Below, piece after piece: positions 22,340 to 34,969 of a stretch of DNA of 64,000 nt (position 1 is its first letter; every line of letters begins with the position of its first letter). The translations under genes were made by a program, and so were the position numbers. The notes beneath the pieces were generated by a model, which saw nothing but the letters and a program-made list of their open reading frames with translations, was not told the origin of the DNA and ran no database searches. Origin of the DNA: Pisaster brevispinus (Eukaryota > Echinodermata > Asteroidea > Forcipulatida > Asteriidae); assembly GCA_023634235.1 (NCBI GenBank), contig JAMKCF010000001.1:33537272-33601271 (forward strand), in the 5' to 3' direction.

Positions 22340-23180
22340 GGTACCCTAACTGTCTCGATCAATTTGTTAATCCAGCTCCTTGGATTAGGGTTTCAAATGC
22401 TGGCTTGACACTGACTTTCAGAAACACCTGTCAGTTTTGCTGCTAATCTTGGGTATTAACAAAATACACAAAACTTTCAGATAATGTATCAGCTCTGATC
22501 CATTGATGACAAGACTACTGTAAATCCTGCCTTGATCAATTTGTTAATCCATCCACAATCTTGACCATGGATTGATCTTTTAATTGAATCTGGCACTGAC
22601 CTTTTTAAACACCTCTGTCAGTTTTCCTGTTAATCTGAAGGCATTAACAACATGACAAACTTCCAGATCTAAGTGTATTTAAATCTGGCCCATTGGTGAC
22701 ATTAATTCCTGCCTTGGTCAATTTGTTAATCCATCCACATTCTTGACCATGAAATGATCTTTCAATTGAATCTGACCATGAAAAGGTCTTTAGAATTAGT
22801 CTGACAGCGTTGTTGAAGACTTGAATTCAATTTTCAGAAATCTTTAGAATGTATCTCTCAAATCTGGTCAATCTGTACGAAAAGACTTCTAGTCCACCTG
22901 TATGTAGCCTACATTTTGACCATGAATTAGTTTTTTCAAATGAGTCCAGCACTTACTTTAATACCTGTTTTGCGGTTAGTCTTGTGGTATTACTGATTCA
23001 AAAGAAACGCTTCAAAGTTGGTCAATCGAAGAAAAGAATCTGCCCTGGCAATTGTGTTGATCCACCTTCTACATACTTTACCATCAAGCACTTTTTCAAG
23101 TGATAGTGACGTTGGCTTACTTTTACAAACTATGAAAGCCGCCAGTTTTATTGTTAATCCTGCGGTATCATTAGTAACAA
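22340..23180 (+). repeat. degenerate tandem array, ~170-180-bp unit
   Basis: The marker GATCAATTTGTTAATCCA recurs as close variants near 22359, 22535 and 22714, and as decayed versions near 22862 and 23047. Linked phrases (TCTTGACCATG, then CTGTCAGTTTTNCTG) keep the same order. Spacings of about 175-180 bp in the better part point to a satellite-like unit. Divergence is high, so the array is old. Open frames inside it are short and shifted between units. Confidence 0.6.
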
Positions 23181-25132
23181 TTGTTTTCCCAAATGTGAAG
23201 ACCATGAAGGTGAATTTCTGTCTTGGCTTAAGAGCAGGAGTCGCAAGAATTTGTATAATTCCAAACATGTGTCAAGTACTAAACCACAAGGGAGACTGAC
23301 TTGGTAAATGCCCAGCACAGGGTGGTCAATAACTCATATTTCATAAGAAAGAAACAGTTTGATGGCATAAGACAGTGTCATCGCCAAGAAAATTAATCAA
23401 TTAAGACAATTTTATGGAGAATGCTCTTACTTTTTTAAATTGCCTTGAACTGGTCGCCTGTAAAATGCCTCATACGTGACACGGCCATAACAGTTTGCAA
23501 TCGTAGAAATCATTTATAAGTATTTGCAAAGAAAAAATCTACGATTGGTTGAAAATTGCAGTCAAAAGTCAGAATTTACTTTCAAAGGATTTGAGAATGT
23601 CAATCAATTTCAAGTCATTCTGATTAAGAAAATATGGCAATCAGTAAAATGCCAATCATATTTGATTTTATATGATGGCGTGACAACTTGCTGTTTATCC
23701 AACAAAAGAGATTAGCGCTTAACTTTTCAAAGTTCACTTCTAGAGGTGTCAAAGACACAATTAGTTCCTTCACTCACAAGCCAAGTTCCTTCCAGCTTCA
23801 CGGACACGTCAATTATTGGCGGAAAGTTCAGCACTGATGGTTTTGATAAGGTCAAAGAAAATGATTACCCAGCGGTTTTCTGTTTTCCTTAGTCAACATG
23901 CGGACACACCTCTCTCAATGCAGGATTCATGGTTGGTTTAGTTTCACATGTTTCTTACAAAACTTGTTTATTACGTGCCGTCAGCTCAGCAGGTTGTACA
24001 TGACTTCACATTATTATGTTTTGATTAGTTTAGTATAAGAGTGTGATAAACAACCAGGTAAACAATAACCTCAATCAAAACCCTTCAAGAATGTCAATTG
24101 AGGATGCGGAAAGAATGATTGCGCTAACATTAGTCATGACGACTGAATGGAAATAGTGCAGTTGACACTGAAATCAACTCTTTTGAAATCCAACGCTCAA
24201 AGATTACTCCAAAAAAACAAAAACAAAATGTTAACATTTACTTGGATAACTTTGATCAGCGGCATTTAGAACGGCATTCATTTCATTAACAGATTAGAAG
24301 AAGAGTGTATTTGAAATTTAATTATCAAGTAATAAACCACCAGGGAAACTGATGGTAAATTTGTTTTTAATTTTAAAAAATTTGTAATAACTTTGAACTA
24401 TCTAGCCTTAATGTTGGCGGTATCCCTATCTATACTGAACTTAATGATTGTCTGTAATTACTAGGCACTTATGAAAAACAGTGTTTCATTGAAAGGTTTC
24501 CTCAGGATAAACAAGAAATCAAAAATAAATTAAGACGTTTTGCTCACAGTGAGTAGCGCATTTTTGATGATTTTTTTAGTACGGATGCATTTTTGTTTGG
24601 CATTTTTTCCTACATCATACGAGGGAATTCATTCACTGTGTAATAATTTGAGCATAGTTGTCATGGAAAGGATGACCAGCCTCAACAAAAGATGACAGAT
24701 GGGTAACAACAATCGACAGAATAGCAACCAACTAGAGCTAGCAAAAGACAAAGGGATCAAACAATAGGGGAGATGAGGGAGAAACTGACAGAGGAGAAAA
24801 AGCATGGAAGCGGAAGAGAAGAAAGGAGAGGAGTATTGCCAATTGTTAGAGGAGATGGATGTAGTATGTTGGTTATAATTAGGAGAAGAATCTTTGATAG
24901 ACCACTTAGAGACCATTCTTTTCTGTATAGAATCGTCACCGTATGCCCAGACATGGTTTTATTGTTGATTTTTGTTCACAGTTTTCTGTCGTAAAAGTGT
25001 CTGAGAAAAAAATATTATAAAACAGAAATTTGGTTTTGTTTTAGAGACATAGATACTATGGTAACATGGGATTATTGAAAAACGTCAATACAGGTCATGA
25101 CCTTTACTTTGACCTTAACTAGGTAAAATCTT
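23181..25132. other. non-coding stretch, no gene seen
   Basis: A purine-rich segment at 24765-24900 opens frames on both strands but has no recognised domain. Nothing else is identified. Confidence 0.4.
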
Positions 25133-25270
25133 GGGCATTCTGGTACAAGCCGTCTGTGGCCGCTATGGGCATTTAGGTACAAGCGGTTTGTGGCCACTAT
25201 GGGCATTTTGGTTCAAGCTATTTGTGGCCGCTTTGGGCATTTTGGTACAAGCCGTATCTGGCCACTATGG
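25133..25270 (+). repeat. 34-bp minisatellite, four units
   Basis: GGGCATTNTGGTACAAGCCG then TNTGTGGCCRCTAT repeats with starts at 25133, 25167, 25201 and 25235, exactly 34 bp apart. Units differ by a few substitutions and the last ends in GTATCTGGCCACTATGG. Confidence 0.9.
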
Positions 25271-28200
25271 TCTCTAAAGGGTTGAATTATTCCTTTCTAT
25301 TGACCTCTTAAACTGACATGACACACAGGTACTGTCAGCCCATGGTCTGCCATTTTGGAAATCGAAATGCATGTAAGTACATGATGTGCGTCTAACTACA
25401 CACGCATCGCCTAAAATGCGCCATGCGCAGTAACACACAGGGAATATAACTCCCCAAAAGGTGCTCGTCAGATTTCTTGTGTAATGGTGTCAAGTGAATT
25501 AGGTCACTAGGCATGATATCCGACCCTTCCAAGAAAAAGGACACAATTATGTTGATTATTAGGCTGACCTATATCTATAGTAGAGACCGATCAATTTTGG
25601 TGTCATTTTTATAAAGTCATGTGTATGTAGGAATAGGTTGGTACTATACAGACTCAAATAACAATAGTTTAAAGAGGGCAATGCCTTTGACTTGAGTGCT
25701 TTGGGCTATACAAGAGTTTGTTTTAAAATGGACATTGGTTGGAAAGATATTTTAAAAGGAGAAAAATAATGATTCACATAAATGTCCCTTGAAGTTGTGT
25801 GGTTTTTCTGCAATTTCGTAACACAACACGGTCTGCCGTTTTTGCAGAGCCAAATTTTTGACAAAAATGGTGGACCATATGTTCAGTTGGTTGTATTTCA
25901 AGAGGCAAATTTATGTGTTTTTAATCACTACTCACGAATTACAAAACACTGAAGGTGTTTTTGTGCACGAACAACTCTTAAAAAGGATATCTGGAGTAAT
26001 TCCAAAAAGCAACATTTTGAGAGATTTGAAGGCAATGTGTCCATTCAGTATTGGAAGGCATACAGTGTACCAATTCTAGCTCTATGTAGGTCTAAATATT
26101 TGGGTGAAGATTTTAAATATACAGTGGAGGATATTTGAGGTTATGGGCGGGTCTCCAGCTAGAGATACCCGGGGTCTGTAAAATACGAACTAAGGAAGTC
26201 TCTTTTTATGTATTTCTAAAAGTAAACACTTAAAGAAACCTTGAGGAGACATCAAGGAGAGTCCAATTGAACACAAAATGTCATAACCACACGACATCAA
26301 TAAATTGCAATGTTTATAAACCAACAACCTCTTCCAACGATACCATACCACAGAAAAAAAACCAGTCTCAATAAACAAGAGAAACCCTTCAAAATCCTCA
26401 GCGCCGACAAACAAGGATCCGCTGCCTATACAACCCTAAAATATCCCTTTGCAAAATAATTGTGGAACAAAGGAGAGGTTCCGGCAAACCGAAATAACCC
26501 GGCCAACCCCCTGTCTTTAGGTGTAACAGCTCGAGCGAAAAGGACTTATATATGAGAGAGGTGGACAGAAGGGGTTTGGGCGATGGATCAATGTGCGCTT
26601 GGCTGGGTCAGGAACAACACCAGGCTACTGTGACTGGTTAAGAAGCGTAGCTAATAAGGCTTTTATGGCTCGGCCTGATCTCCATAACCCGCACTCTCTT
26701 GTGCTGCGTGCTGGGACATTTTATTTTTCTATGGCAGCGTCTGCGTATTTCCCATGGGTTTATAGGGTCACCACATCTGTAATTAGCTAAATTGGAAATG
26801 ATGAAAACAATTGCTACTGGAGCAGGGAGTTTAGAGTTGTTTTTCATGGTGACAATAACCGTAGAAAGGTGTGCTTACAGCAGCCATTCTGCACTTAGAA
26901 AGCCCTTAATAAAGACCGTCTGAACAAATAGTATCTGTTTTCACACACAACATTCATGCCTCCAATTTAAGTGGATTCCGCCCCGATATAAAATTGCAAA
27001 TTATTCTTAATTGCAAAGAAGCTTTGAGCGTAGAGGAAAAGCAATGAGTCTCCTACCGGCCTCTGATCTCATATCAGCATCCCTGAAACAGCACTCTGCA
27101 CTAACGATGTCACTTTTGCCCTAAATAGCCTGCTTTCAGACCCGCATTCCACCACTTACTCCATCACCGATGCACCATACTGCACTAGTAGTGTAGCCAG
27201 TGCACTGCGAGTAAACATAAAACTCGGACATGTACGCACACAAATGTCAGTGAAATTTGACACATTTGTCTGAGATCCAAAGACTTAGTTTATAGTTTTA
27301 GTATTTTAGTGCAGCGTGTTATTTTAGGCCACACATCTCCTTCCCATCATCCAAGACAATAGTAACCATCCAGGTTGTATTTCTTTTTAGTTAAAAAACA
27401 AAGTAAGCATGCCTGTGTTGTTTTAGATTCTTTTGGTCTTTTAATTTTAGTTACCAATCGACATCTGTTAGAGAAATAGATGTCGTTAAGGTTACCGTTA
27501 ATAATTGTCTGTTACCATAGTTCGGCACACTGTCGCGGTCGCAGGATTATACATACGGGAATATTCTTTCGCGCCTAAAATGTGCACAACTTTTGAGATG
27601 ATCCCCGAGGTTGAAAAGCATCATTCAATCTTCGCAATCGAAAGTGTATAATTTTACTTGAAACCTTTTTTTCTGACTGAATTCAGAAATACCGAGATCT
27701 TTAAGATGCTGCAGTTGGATTTGATATAGCTCTTAAATTCATAAGCACCAACGGCTCTTTCTTAACTGCCAAGTACAACATGATGTCACGATGCAAATCA
27801 CCCATGACAAAGACAGTTCAAGATGAGTCTTGGGTTTCCAAGCAAAAACATAGTGTAAACAAACAATGTTGACATAGCCCAGTTTAATTCGGACGGATTC
27901 ACCCTACTTACTTGTACACTTAGACTCAGGATCCACCTTAAGGGGGCAATGTTCTAACTCCCCTCCACATACCCTACTTTCACTCTGACTTGTCTTCACC
28001 TTCCCATGATCTAAACACCCCCTACCCCTCCCCCCCCTCAGGCCACACTTGTCCCCAATCACTACCCCATTAATCAATTCACTGACATCATCATCTCCCC
28101 AAATGGGACCCTCCTTAACAATCGCCCTGTCCTTCTGCCCTCACAATAGAACAATAGCGGAGGGGGGTTAAAAAACCCGGGCGAACAAGAGGCCACGGGT

Positions 28201-28600
28201 GAGCCCATGAGAAAGACACTCCTTCCAAATCGTATGCATTTAGGTCAGAGCTGACCAGGCACGATAATAACACTGGTGCAATTACCACTAAATCTCAACC
28301 GGGTTTTTTTTTTAATGCTGGATTTTTTCGAGCGGGGTGTTTTTCTTACGCTGTGCTCTAACCTCAGTTTGATCCGTCAAGCCTCCGAGGTACCAGTCTC
28401 CAGAGTGGGATATAAGTTAGGAGGGTTTGTAGACCGGGGAAGGATGTCACATTGGTGTTAGAGGAAAACACATTCCTCAAACTATGAATTCAGTACTGAC
28501 GTTTCCGAATTGAATAGAAAGAGTAAAACTGGTCCAAAGACTTTTTCCTAAACAAGTTCATCCCGAATTGTATTACTTAAAAAATTAAACTTAACCTTCA
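25271..28600. other. long non-coding stretch, possibly regulatory
   Basis: No gene or window repeat is recognised. The 26400-27200 block is repeat-poor with several homeodomain-type TAATTA steps and could hold regulatory DNA. CCTACCCCTCCCCCCCTCAG ending at 28040 is a strong acceptor-like tract on the plus strand with no matching donor nearby. Confidence 0.4.
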
Positions 28601-28775
28601 ACTGCTCTGCTCGGGTCGAAACATCAAGCGATTAGCAATTTTTTGCATTTATACCATAGATCATTTTGGTTGGTAAGCAGTTTGTTTGTAACAGCTAATT
28701 CTATAATTTTCTCTTTTTAGCCTTCGAGAAAGACTCTGCTGAGGTTGAAACATCAGGCCATTAACTATATCTATC
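28601..28775 (+). repeat. H1 repeats, tandem pair (copy b)
   Basis: Two H1 cores, CTCTGCTCGGGTCGAAAC at 28605-28622 and CTCTGCTGAGGTTGAAAC at 28734-28751, lie in the same orientation 129 bp apart. Between them run the normal H1 downstream phrases (TTTATACCATAGATC, GGTTGGTAAGCAGTTTG, AACAGCTAATTCTAT). A head-to-tail dimer of one unit is the arrangement described for retrozymes and Penelope-like terminal repeats. No reverse transcriptase lies nearby. Confidence 0.7.
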
Positions 28776-29157
28776 TACAGTTCTTTCCATTGACATTTTA
28801 TATTACTTCAGAAGCTCTGAAGCCAACTGGGTATGGATTTCTTTAATGATTTTGCGTCATTCGGTCTTAAATCTCCAAACAATAAAAGTCCTTCATGATT
28901 CTTTTTGTGCGAGCCTGTACACTGAATAGTCGGGAACAAGGCGTTACGACCCGGTACTTCGTAGGCACTTTAGAGAGAAAGCCTCTAATAGGCACTGGTG
29001 ATAAAACTCTCTGTTGTTAATTGCACGCCCAGGCAGTAGAGCATGTTAAAAATATGTTATGGTTCTTCACAGTACATGATTTTTACAAGGTTAAAATCAA
29101 CCTCTCTCGCACTTTTGTGATGACATTTTCACGGTATATGCTCTTCTGTGCGACGCA
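28776..29157. other. non-coding stretch, no gene seen
   Basis: Nothing recognised between the H1 pair and the next M1 element. Confidence 0.35.
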
Positions 29158-29319
29158 GGGACCAATTTCATAAGCCTAGCAAAACTATGCTAACCAGAAT
29201 AAGGTTACCAGCCTAAAAACCATTCCACATGTACCATCTGTGAACTGGTATCCTGCTATTTTGTTGCTAAGTAGACAATTGTTAAGCAGTATTTGCTGCT
29301 CTATGAAATATTAAGGCAC
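29158..29319 (+). mobile_element. MITE M1, copy
   Basis: Left end GGGACCAATTTCATAAGCC; right end TTTGCTGCTCTATGAAAT, truncated before the GGGCCC step. Interior markers AATAAGGTTACCAGCC and CACATGTACCATCTGTGAAC are near consensus, so this is one of the better-preserved copies. Confidence 0.8.
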
Positions 29320-30890
29320 AGGATTCAAAAGTGGAGAGTATTAGGGGGAGGGGCACAAGGATTTTGAGGGGGTGTTGTAAAGCACTTCATAACTTTGCAA
29401 TGAGTAATCCCGACTGCGACAGAGGGTGTCTGGGTGTCTTTTCATATTTTAAATTTGGGCACCATTAATCTGTTACTTCGGACACCATGTACAAGATTGG
29501 GGGTGTACAACTTGAATTTATACAAGGTGCAGTAATTGCATTAGCAATAATAAATATTATTCTGGTTTTATGGTTACACCGAAATGTGTACTAAGCATGG
29601 TGCCTTAAATGTGTATTGTAGAGAGCACCACACATTGATGTAAAAAGGGTCAAAAAAAAATAATCTATTTAGAATTTAAGATGTCAGCCAAATTTTAACA
29701 GCTTTTTGTACCACGTTCAGACCGCCATTTTGAGAGTAGACAAATTAGTGTTCCATAAATGTCTACATATTTTACTTGCTCACAGGATAAAGTATCACGG
29801 TTCGATGGAAGCAGAGTTTAGAAACTCCAGCTTAAAAAAAACAACAACTAAAAATTCAAATTGAGAGATACTTGAGGGGGAGGAACTAAAAACTAGTTAG
29901 AACTGTCAATGCCTCTCAAACTGTTTTTGTTGTCCCCAAACGATCTTGTTTACGGTGAAAATTACTTCACAGTAGCCAGGGGGAAAGAATCCTGATTTCT
30001 TGTTTACCTCCTAGATCGTATTCAACCCAAAGCTCTAGGGGCAGTTCAAAATTTCAATTTCTCGATTAATTTTCTTTTTTAATCAATAGACAGTTATTTT
30101 TCATACATATTTCCGCACAATGTTTTGTCAGCTGCCTTACGTGAAAATATCGCTGTGGTAATCATCCGTGAAACGCCACCAATTTTCTTTATTGTTGACC
30201 GCCTCCTGATCATAAAACATAGTGTTTACCACCGCCAGGCTTCAGCGAGCCCCAAGCTTTTCCCCTTTTCCAACTGACAACATTGTGTTGGCTGTCTGCA
30301 GACAATATGAGGTGTCTGATCCTCACATCGCCATGACAACGGGTTGAATTATTTCGTCAATAACTGTCAGCCATGTGTGACCCTCTTATGTACTACTGCA
30401 GTTCCTTCATATGGTTAAATAGCAGTTGGCAAACCCTTGCTGTTAAGTACTTAGGTTTTGTCCTGTAAAGCTGTTTTTACGAGAAATGTCCAAGGTTGAA
30501 AAACAACCCAGCGAAAAGTCTGGTTGATTTGTAAGTGTTTCATTGCCTCTACAACATGAAAGAGAAAAGCTACTCCGCAGATTTCTATCAATATTATACC
30601 AAATTTTATGAACACATGAACACAAAAACAAGCACTCAAAAAGTGAACATATTTTCTTGGAAATTAATGTTCTCAAGCTCCTGTTTCAAACACGCCATTA
30701 CAATATTTTCTCTGCATTCTTTAGAGGTGCCTAAACAATTATTTAACAATTCCTGTATTAAGATGAAATTACTTGCCAAGATGCAGATTGACCAATTACA
30801 ATTGCTGTTATAAAAAATAGTGTCACTTCAGTCTGGGTTTTTTTTCTTCTAAGTTATAAATTTAAAAGTTATAAATGAATTTGTATATTT
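29320..30890. other. non-coding stretch, no gene seen
   Basis: GGTGTCTGGGTGTCTTTT at 29425-29442 is shared with the insertion at 39840-39960. Overlapping frames on both strands at 30443-30813 have no recognised domain or splice context. Confidence 0.4.
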
Positions 30891-30995
30891 ACTTACCTGG
30901 TTTGGATGAGAGTCAAGTTGGAGTTGGCAGAGGAGTAATATGAAAGGAAAGAGAGAAGAGAAAAAAAGAGAAAAAATATTTAGTAAAATGTTCAA
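30891..30995 (-). other. candidate recursive splice site (zero-length exon)
   Basis: On the minus strand CCAG (complement of 30897-30900) is followed at once by GTAAGTAA (complement of 30889-30896). Upstream in the transcript lie 97 nt without any AG (no CT on the plus strand 30899-30995). These hold a long CT-rich tract. Just upstream of that tract is TACTAAA (complement of 30979-30985), a near-ideal branch point. The first upstream AG (near 30997) has no pyrimidine tract, so an ordinary exon ending here is unlikely. Same strand and same core as 14365. Confidence 0.45.
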
Positions 30996-31295
30996 CTTTA
31001 AGGTAAGTTCATACATTTTTAAGTACCCCCAAAAATAATGACCATAAAAACTGACTTGGTGAGAAGCACAGCTGTTGATAGTATAAACTATTTTCAGGAA
31101 CGATTCCCTTTGAAGTAATATAGTTTGGATAATTTTTCCCCCCAAAAAAACATTTGAATCTGAGAAACAATTCATGCATGAATCGTTTCTCAGATCTCTG
31201 AAGATTGGTGGCCGTTAGCGAATGCAGCAGCCAAAGACGCGGTTGGCACTTGCCGTCACCTAGCTACAAAAATATGGATGGATTCAACGTTCATT

Positions 31296-31605
31296 AAAAA
31301 ATACTACGACAGTTTTGTTGCTGTTTTCTCAGACACTGTATTCAGCTGAAACTTTCACTTGTGACTTTTATTGTACCTTTCTTGATAATTTTGTCTATAC
31401 ATCAAGTTGAAGAAAAAAAACACAAATTTATCACCCGACCTTTAAAAAAAATACTATGACAGTTTTTTTGCTGTTTTCTCAGCAAGTAGACACTGTATTC
31501 AGCTGAAACTTTCACTTGTGACTTTTATTGTACCTTTCTTGATAATTTGGTCTATACATTAAATTGAAGGGAAACAAAACAAATTAATGACCCGACCTTT
31601 AAATA
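31296..31605 (+). repeat. tandem duplication, 150-bp unit, two copies
   Basis: ATACTACGACAG at 31301 and ATACTATGACAG at 31451 start two copies that match closely through CAGCTGAAACTTTCACTTGT and TTATTGTACCTTTCTTGATA to a CCCGACCTTTAAA end. The second copy has an AGCAAGT insertion. High identity suggests a fairly recent duplication. Confidence 0.9.
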
Positions 31606-31887
31606 AACCCAAAACATTCCAGTGGAATATTCAACCTAAAAAAAATACATCCTACAATCGGGATCCCTGTGCAGCTGGTCTGGATTCGTGAGTGTGGAGG
31701 CGTTTTTTTTCTTCTTCTTCTTTTTCCGCTGTGTGTATACACAGTATGTATTCAATATTGTTATTAAATTACATCTTCAATACAAGTAGGTTTTCACCAT
31801 ATGGTGAAACTGATCAGTCAGAAAATGTATTCTGCTGACAATTCCGCTCTGAACAATGTACAGCGTACAGCGTACATTCTGTCGTTT
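31606..31887. other. pyrimidine tract and palindromes, no gene
   Basis: 31704-31728 is a T/C tract with TTC steps. It is followed by GTGTGTATACACAG, a palindromic step ending in CAG that resembles an acceptor. Nearby are CACCATATGGTGAA (palindromic) at 31796-31809 and ACAGCGTACAGCGTAC at 31860-31875. No exon is evident. Confidence 0.4.
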
Positions 31888-31990
31888 AGAGCTTTTTCGT
31901 CATGTGTGTCTTGTTTTTCTTTGGGTAACCTTGTTCTCGTAAGCAAAATTGTTTTGCGCTTAGCTGCTTTTTAAGCAAGAAATCGAGCCC
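31888..31990 (-). mobile_element. MITE M1, partial copy
   Basis: In reverse orientation it shows TTTGGGTAACCTTGTTCTCG, TAAGCAAAATTGTTTTGCGC, TTAGCTGC and AAGAAATCGAGCCC. The half beyond the GGTTACC step is missing. Confidence 0.6.
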
Positions 31991-32136
31991 TGTAGGAAGC
32001 ACCTTCACATTGAAACCAGTTTGAACGGTTTTAGAGCTCAGAAAATTTTCAGGATACGTTTTTAAGTCTTGGCCTTTCTTACTAGCCAAAAACTATACGT
32101 ATCAAATTTTTGACTGGGTAAATGTTAAATAGTTTG

Positions 32137-32265
32137 GAGTTGAACAAAGAAAAATTGACTTAAGCGGGACTTGAATCTGGGCACTCCGAATTAATGTGCT
32201 GGGTCTCCCTATTTTGTCAATGCCTTTGTTTAGACGCCAGTCAAACGCCATACAACCTGTATTAA
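32137..32265 (-). mobile_element. tRNA-headed SINE, copy 2 (deleted head)
   Basis: Matches 5820-5985 across GTTGAACAAAGAAAAATT, AGCGGGACTTGAA, GGTCTCCCTATTT and the CGCCATACAACCT end. The segment carrying the A box and the 5' part of the tRNA-like head is deleted, so internal polymerase III transcription is unlikely. Confidence 0.7.
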
Positions 32266-34204
32266 ACCAATATTTTGTAATGGATGTACAAATATAACTG
32301 TAGCTGACTGTACAAAAAATATGTTGATAACAGAATCAACATAAAATCTTATAGCCGTCGATAAAATAAACCAGAGCAGTTCACACAAGTTCATCGTAAT
32401 AAAAATCACAACAAATTCAACCATTAAGTACAAGTTTAATTGCCATTACATTCAAATACACAACACCCGTCTTGCTTTACCACTCTTGCAGAACTGACAA
32501 AAGAAGACCACTTTAGTTTAAAATTCCAGCAACCCACTGGACCTCCCATAAAAAAAAGGGGGCCATCCTTAGAAAATCGGTCAGCTGCATCTGATGCCAT
32601 TCAAAGTCAAATATCACTGCCCAGACAGATGTAAGGTATTTTACGAAAAGAAGTAAGGCAGGATTCCCCCCGGGGTGAATCCATCGGGTAAAATACAAAT
32701 TGATATAACTTCATGAAACAAATAACCCTATCATAGATTTGTGCGCGCGCTACGTGTACTTTCGTACAACCCCAACTGTCTGCATGTTTGACATATTGCA
32801 AACCATTTGCGTAGAGGTTAACACGCAGAGTGCTGCATTCTCATCAACAACAGCACGTGTGTCTCGGCCCGACTTATAAATTAAGCCAGCGTTTCAGTCG
32901 ATCCATGCGCACTGATGCTCCGGACTAAATTCTACGATCTGCTGAAATTACTGGTGCATTGTACCAGAGGAAACTGTGAATTTGAGAGATCGAGTTGACA
33001 ACCGGTACCCCGCAGTTGACAAGTCACCCGTCTTCTGGAGTGTAATTGGCTCTTCTTTTCTTGGTAACCATCTAGGGATATGCAGAGGCATGCATGAACC
33101 ATGACACCTCAGGCAGATTTGCTCAGAGATACTAAGCACATCATATCTGCTTAACAGGAAACAGATTTCAAGCCAGAATGCTGTGTAATTGTGACTCATT
33201 TCCTGTTGATTTCTTAATGAGCAAAACTCATAGTTGGAAAAAAACACAATAAGCAAGAAATTTGTCTCCTTAATTAGAAACACTAATAGAAGAAAAAAAA
33301 TTTACACATTTTTTTTCCTTTAAAAAATGCTTTGTTTTCCATACGTGCATACCTGCGAGCCTAAACACACTAATCAATTTTAAACTACTTAGGTTTTCTG
33401 ATTTTATTCCCCATTTTTCACAAATTGTATTCAGCTTGATTAAAATCTTTCAGGTTTTTATTTATTTCTTAATTCTAAATACATTCTGCCAAGACTCCTA
33501 TATATTTCAGATCAAAAAAAAAGAAAAAAAGACTAGCAGCTACAAGAGAGATACTGGCCTCGGCAGAATTGCTTAATGAGTTTCCTCCTACAAGGAGTAC
33601 CCGGTCCCTTTAATTAACCCAACCAGGTCAGGCAGTAGACGCTGGAGGAGTCCCCCGTCGCAACTCAAGCTGTGATTCTTCAAAGCAATACCTACACAAT
33701 CCAAGCTTGACAAAATGTTCCCAGCTTCTTTAATAGGTACTTTGCACAAATCGTGACCATTCCCTTGAAAAAAAAAAATGACCCAGAAAAAAACCCATGC
33801 GACCCAATACTCCCATGGAGCACTACGTGAAAATTTCCCCTCGTATTGATCGGGGCAAAACGTGCCGTTTTCGGGCAAAAAAACGTGACGGGGCATTGGA
33901 TGGGGGACTAGGAGTAATCAATAAGAAGCCATTTAGCATGGGGGACGGAACACAGAAGATTCTGCTTACAGATCTTACGGTTTTCTAGAAAGAGTGTATA
34001 GCAAATGCCAGGAGTGTCCAATTCAATATTTTTAGGGACGGTACTTGACGGACTTTGAAGGGGGAAATGGAAAGGGGGGGGGGATAATTTGATGGATATA
34101 ATTTTAGGGTTATGCGTTTGGGGGCATCATAAACCCGAAATTGTGTTACCCTACAAAGGCCTTACATTAGCTGATCACTATCTAATATTAAATCAAATTT
34201 TTTC

Positions 34205-34206
<2 letters not shown>
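32266..34206. other. non-coding stretch, no gene seen
   Basis: Several open frames up to 111 codons (minus 32948-33283; minus 33588-33896) have no recognised domain. A-runs occur at 32551-32558 and near 33515-33530, and a G10 run at 34074-34083. Confidence 0.4.
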
Positions 34207-34238
<32 letters not shown>

Positions 34239-34351
34239 CGGTTATTTCTCGGGCCCTCAAGTAGCAATTTCTTGAAGAGACAGAGGAAATTTGCTGAGCG
34301 ATGGTGTGGACACGAACCACTCAACATAAAACAGGTGTCAGTAAGATGCCA

Positions 34352-34386
<35 letters not shown>
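34207..34386 (+). repeat. poly-T (29) and (CT)n tracts
   Basis: An uninterrupted T29 at 34207-34235 and a CT microsatellite at 34354-34386 flank about 120 bp of ordinary sequence. A further T22 run lies at 34670-34691. These are slippage-prone and likely to vary in length. Confidence 0.9.
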
Positions 34387-34390
<4 letters not shown>

Positions 34391-34969
34391 TTCTCTGTTC
34401 TTGCTCTGGGGGATTTTCACACCTTGGAGTGATTTTTGCAATTTGATCAGATGTAAATAAGAGAGCTGAACTACTGGTTAGAAGATGTTTACGGTGATGA
34501 TATTATACGTGGTGTAATTGAAGATGACATGACAGATGGATCTTAAATTAAATCAAAATAAAAGTTTGATTTATGCAATTAAAAGAGAGATGTAATTATG
34601 TTCAACAAAATATAATAGCATAAATTGACTGTTGATTTTAAAATATTTATTAAAGGGTTTTGCTGAAGATTTTTTTTTTTTTTTTTTTTTTCTAACTTGG
34701 CTGGGAGTCTTTCTACAGAAGTTTCTCCCAAGTTTTTGCCGGATTTTGAAGGAGTCTGTTCTACATAGATACATTTGTCTAAACAATTGATACTTTGAAT
34801 GAGGCTAAAAGCAAACCAGTTTCATCAGAGTCTGCTAGTATGGAAGCTGAGGTGGAGTCTACGGGTAGGCCTATGCTATTGGAATTTGATGGATTCTGTG
34901 ATTGCAACTCAATTCACTGATACTGCTACTGCATCTAATTGTACTCTTTTGTTCGTCGAATAATTTTAA
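34387..34969. other. non-coding stretch with T22 run
   Basis: Apart from the T22 run at 34670-34691, no gene or repeat copy is recognised. Confidence 0.4.

Noticed and set aside
22340..23180. Expressed repeat protein
   Set aside because: Frames change between units and stops interrupt all of them.
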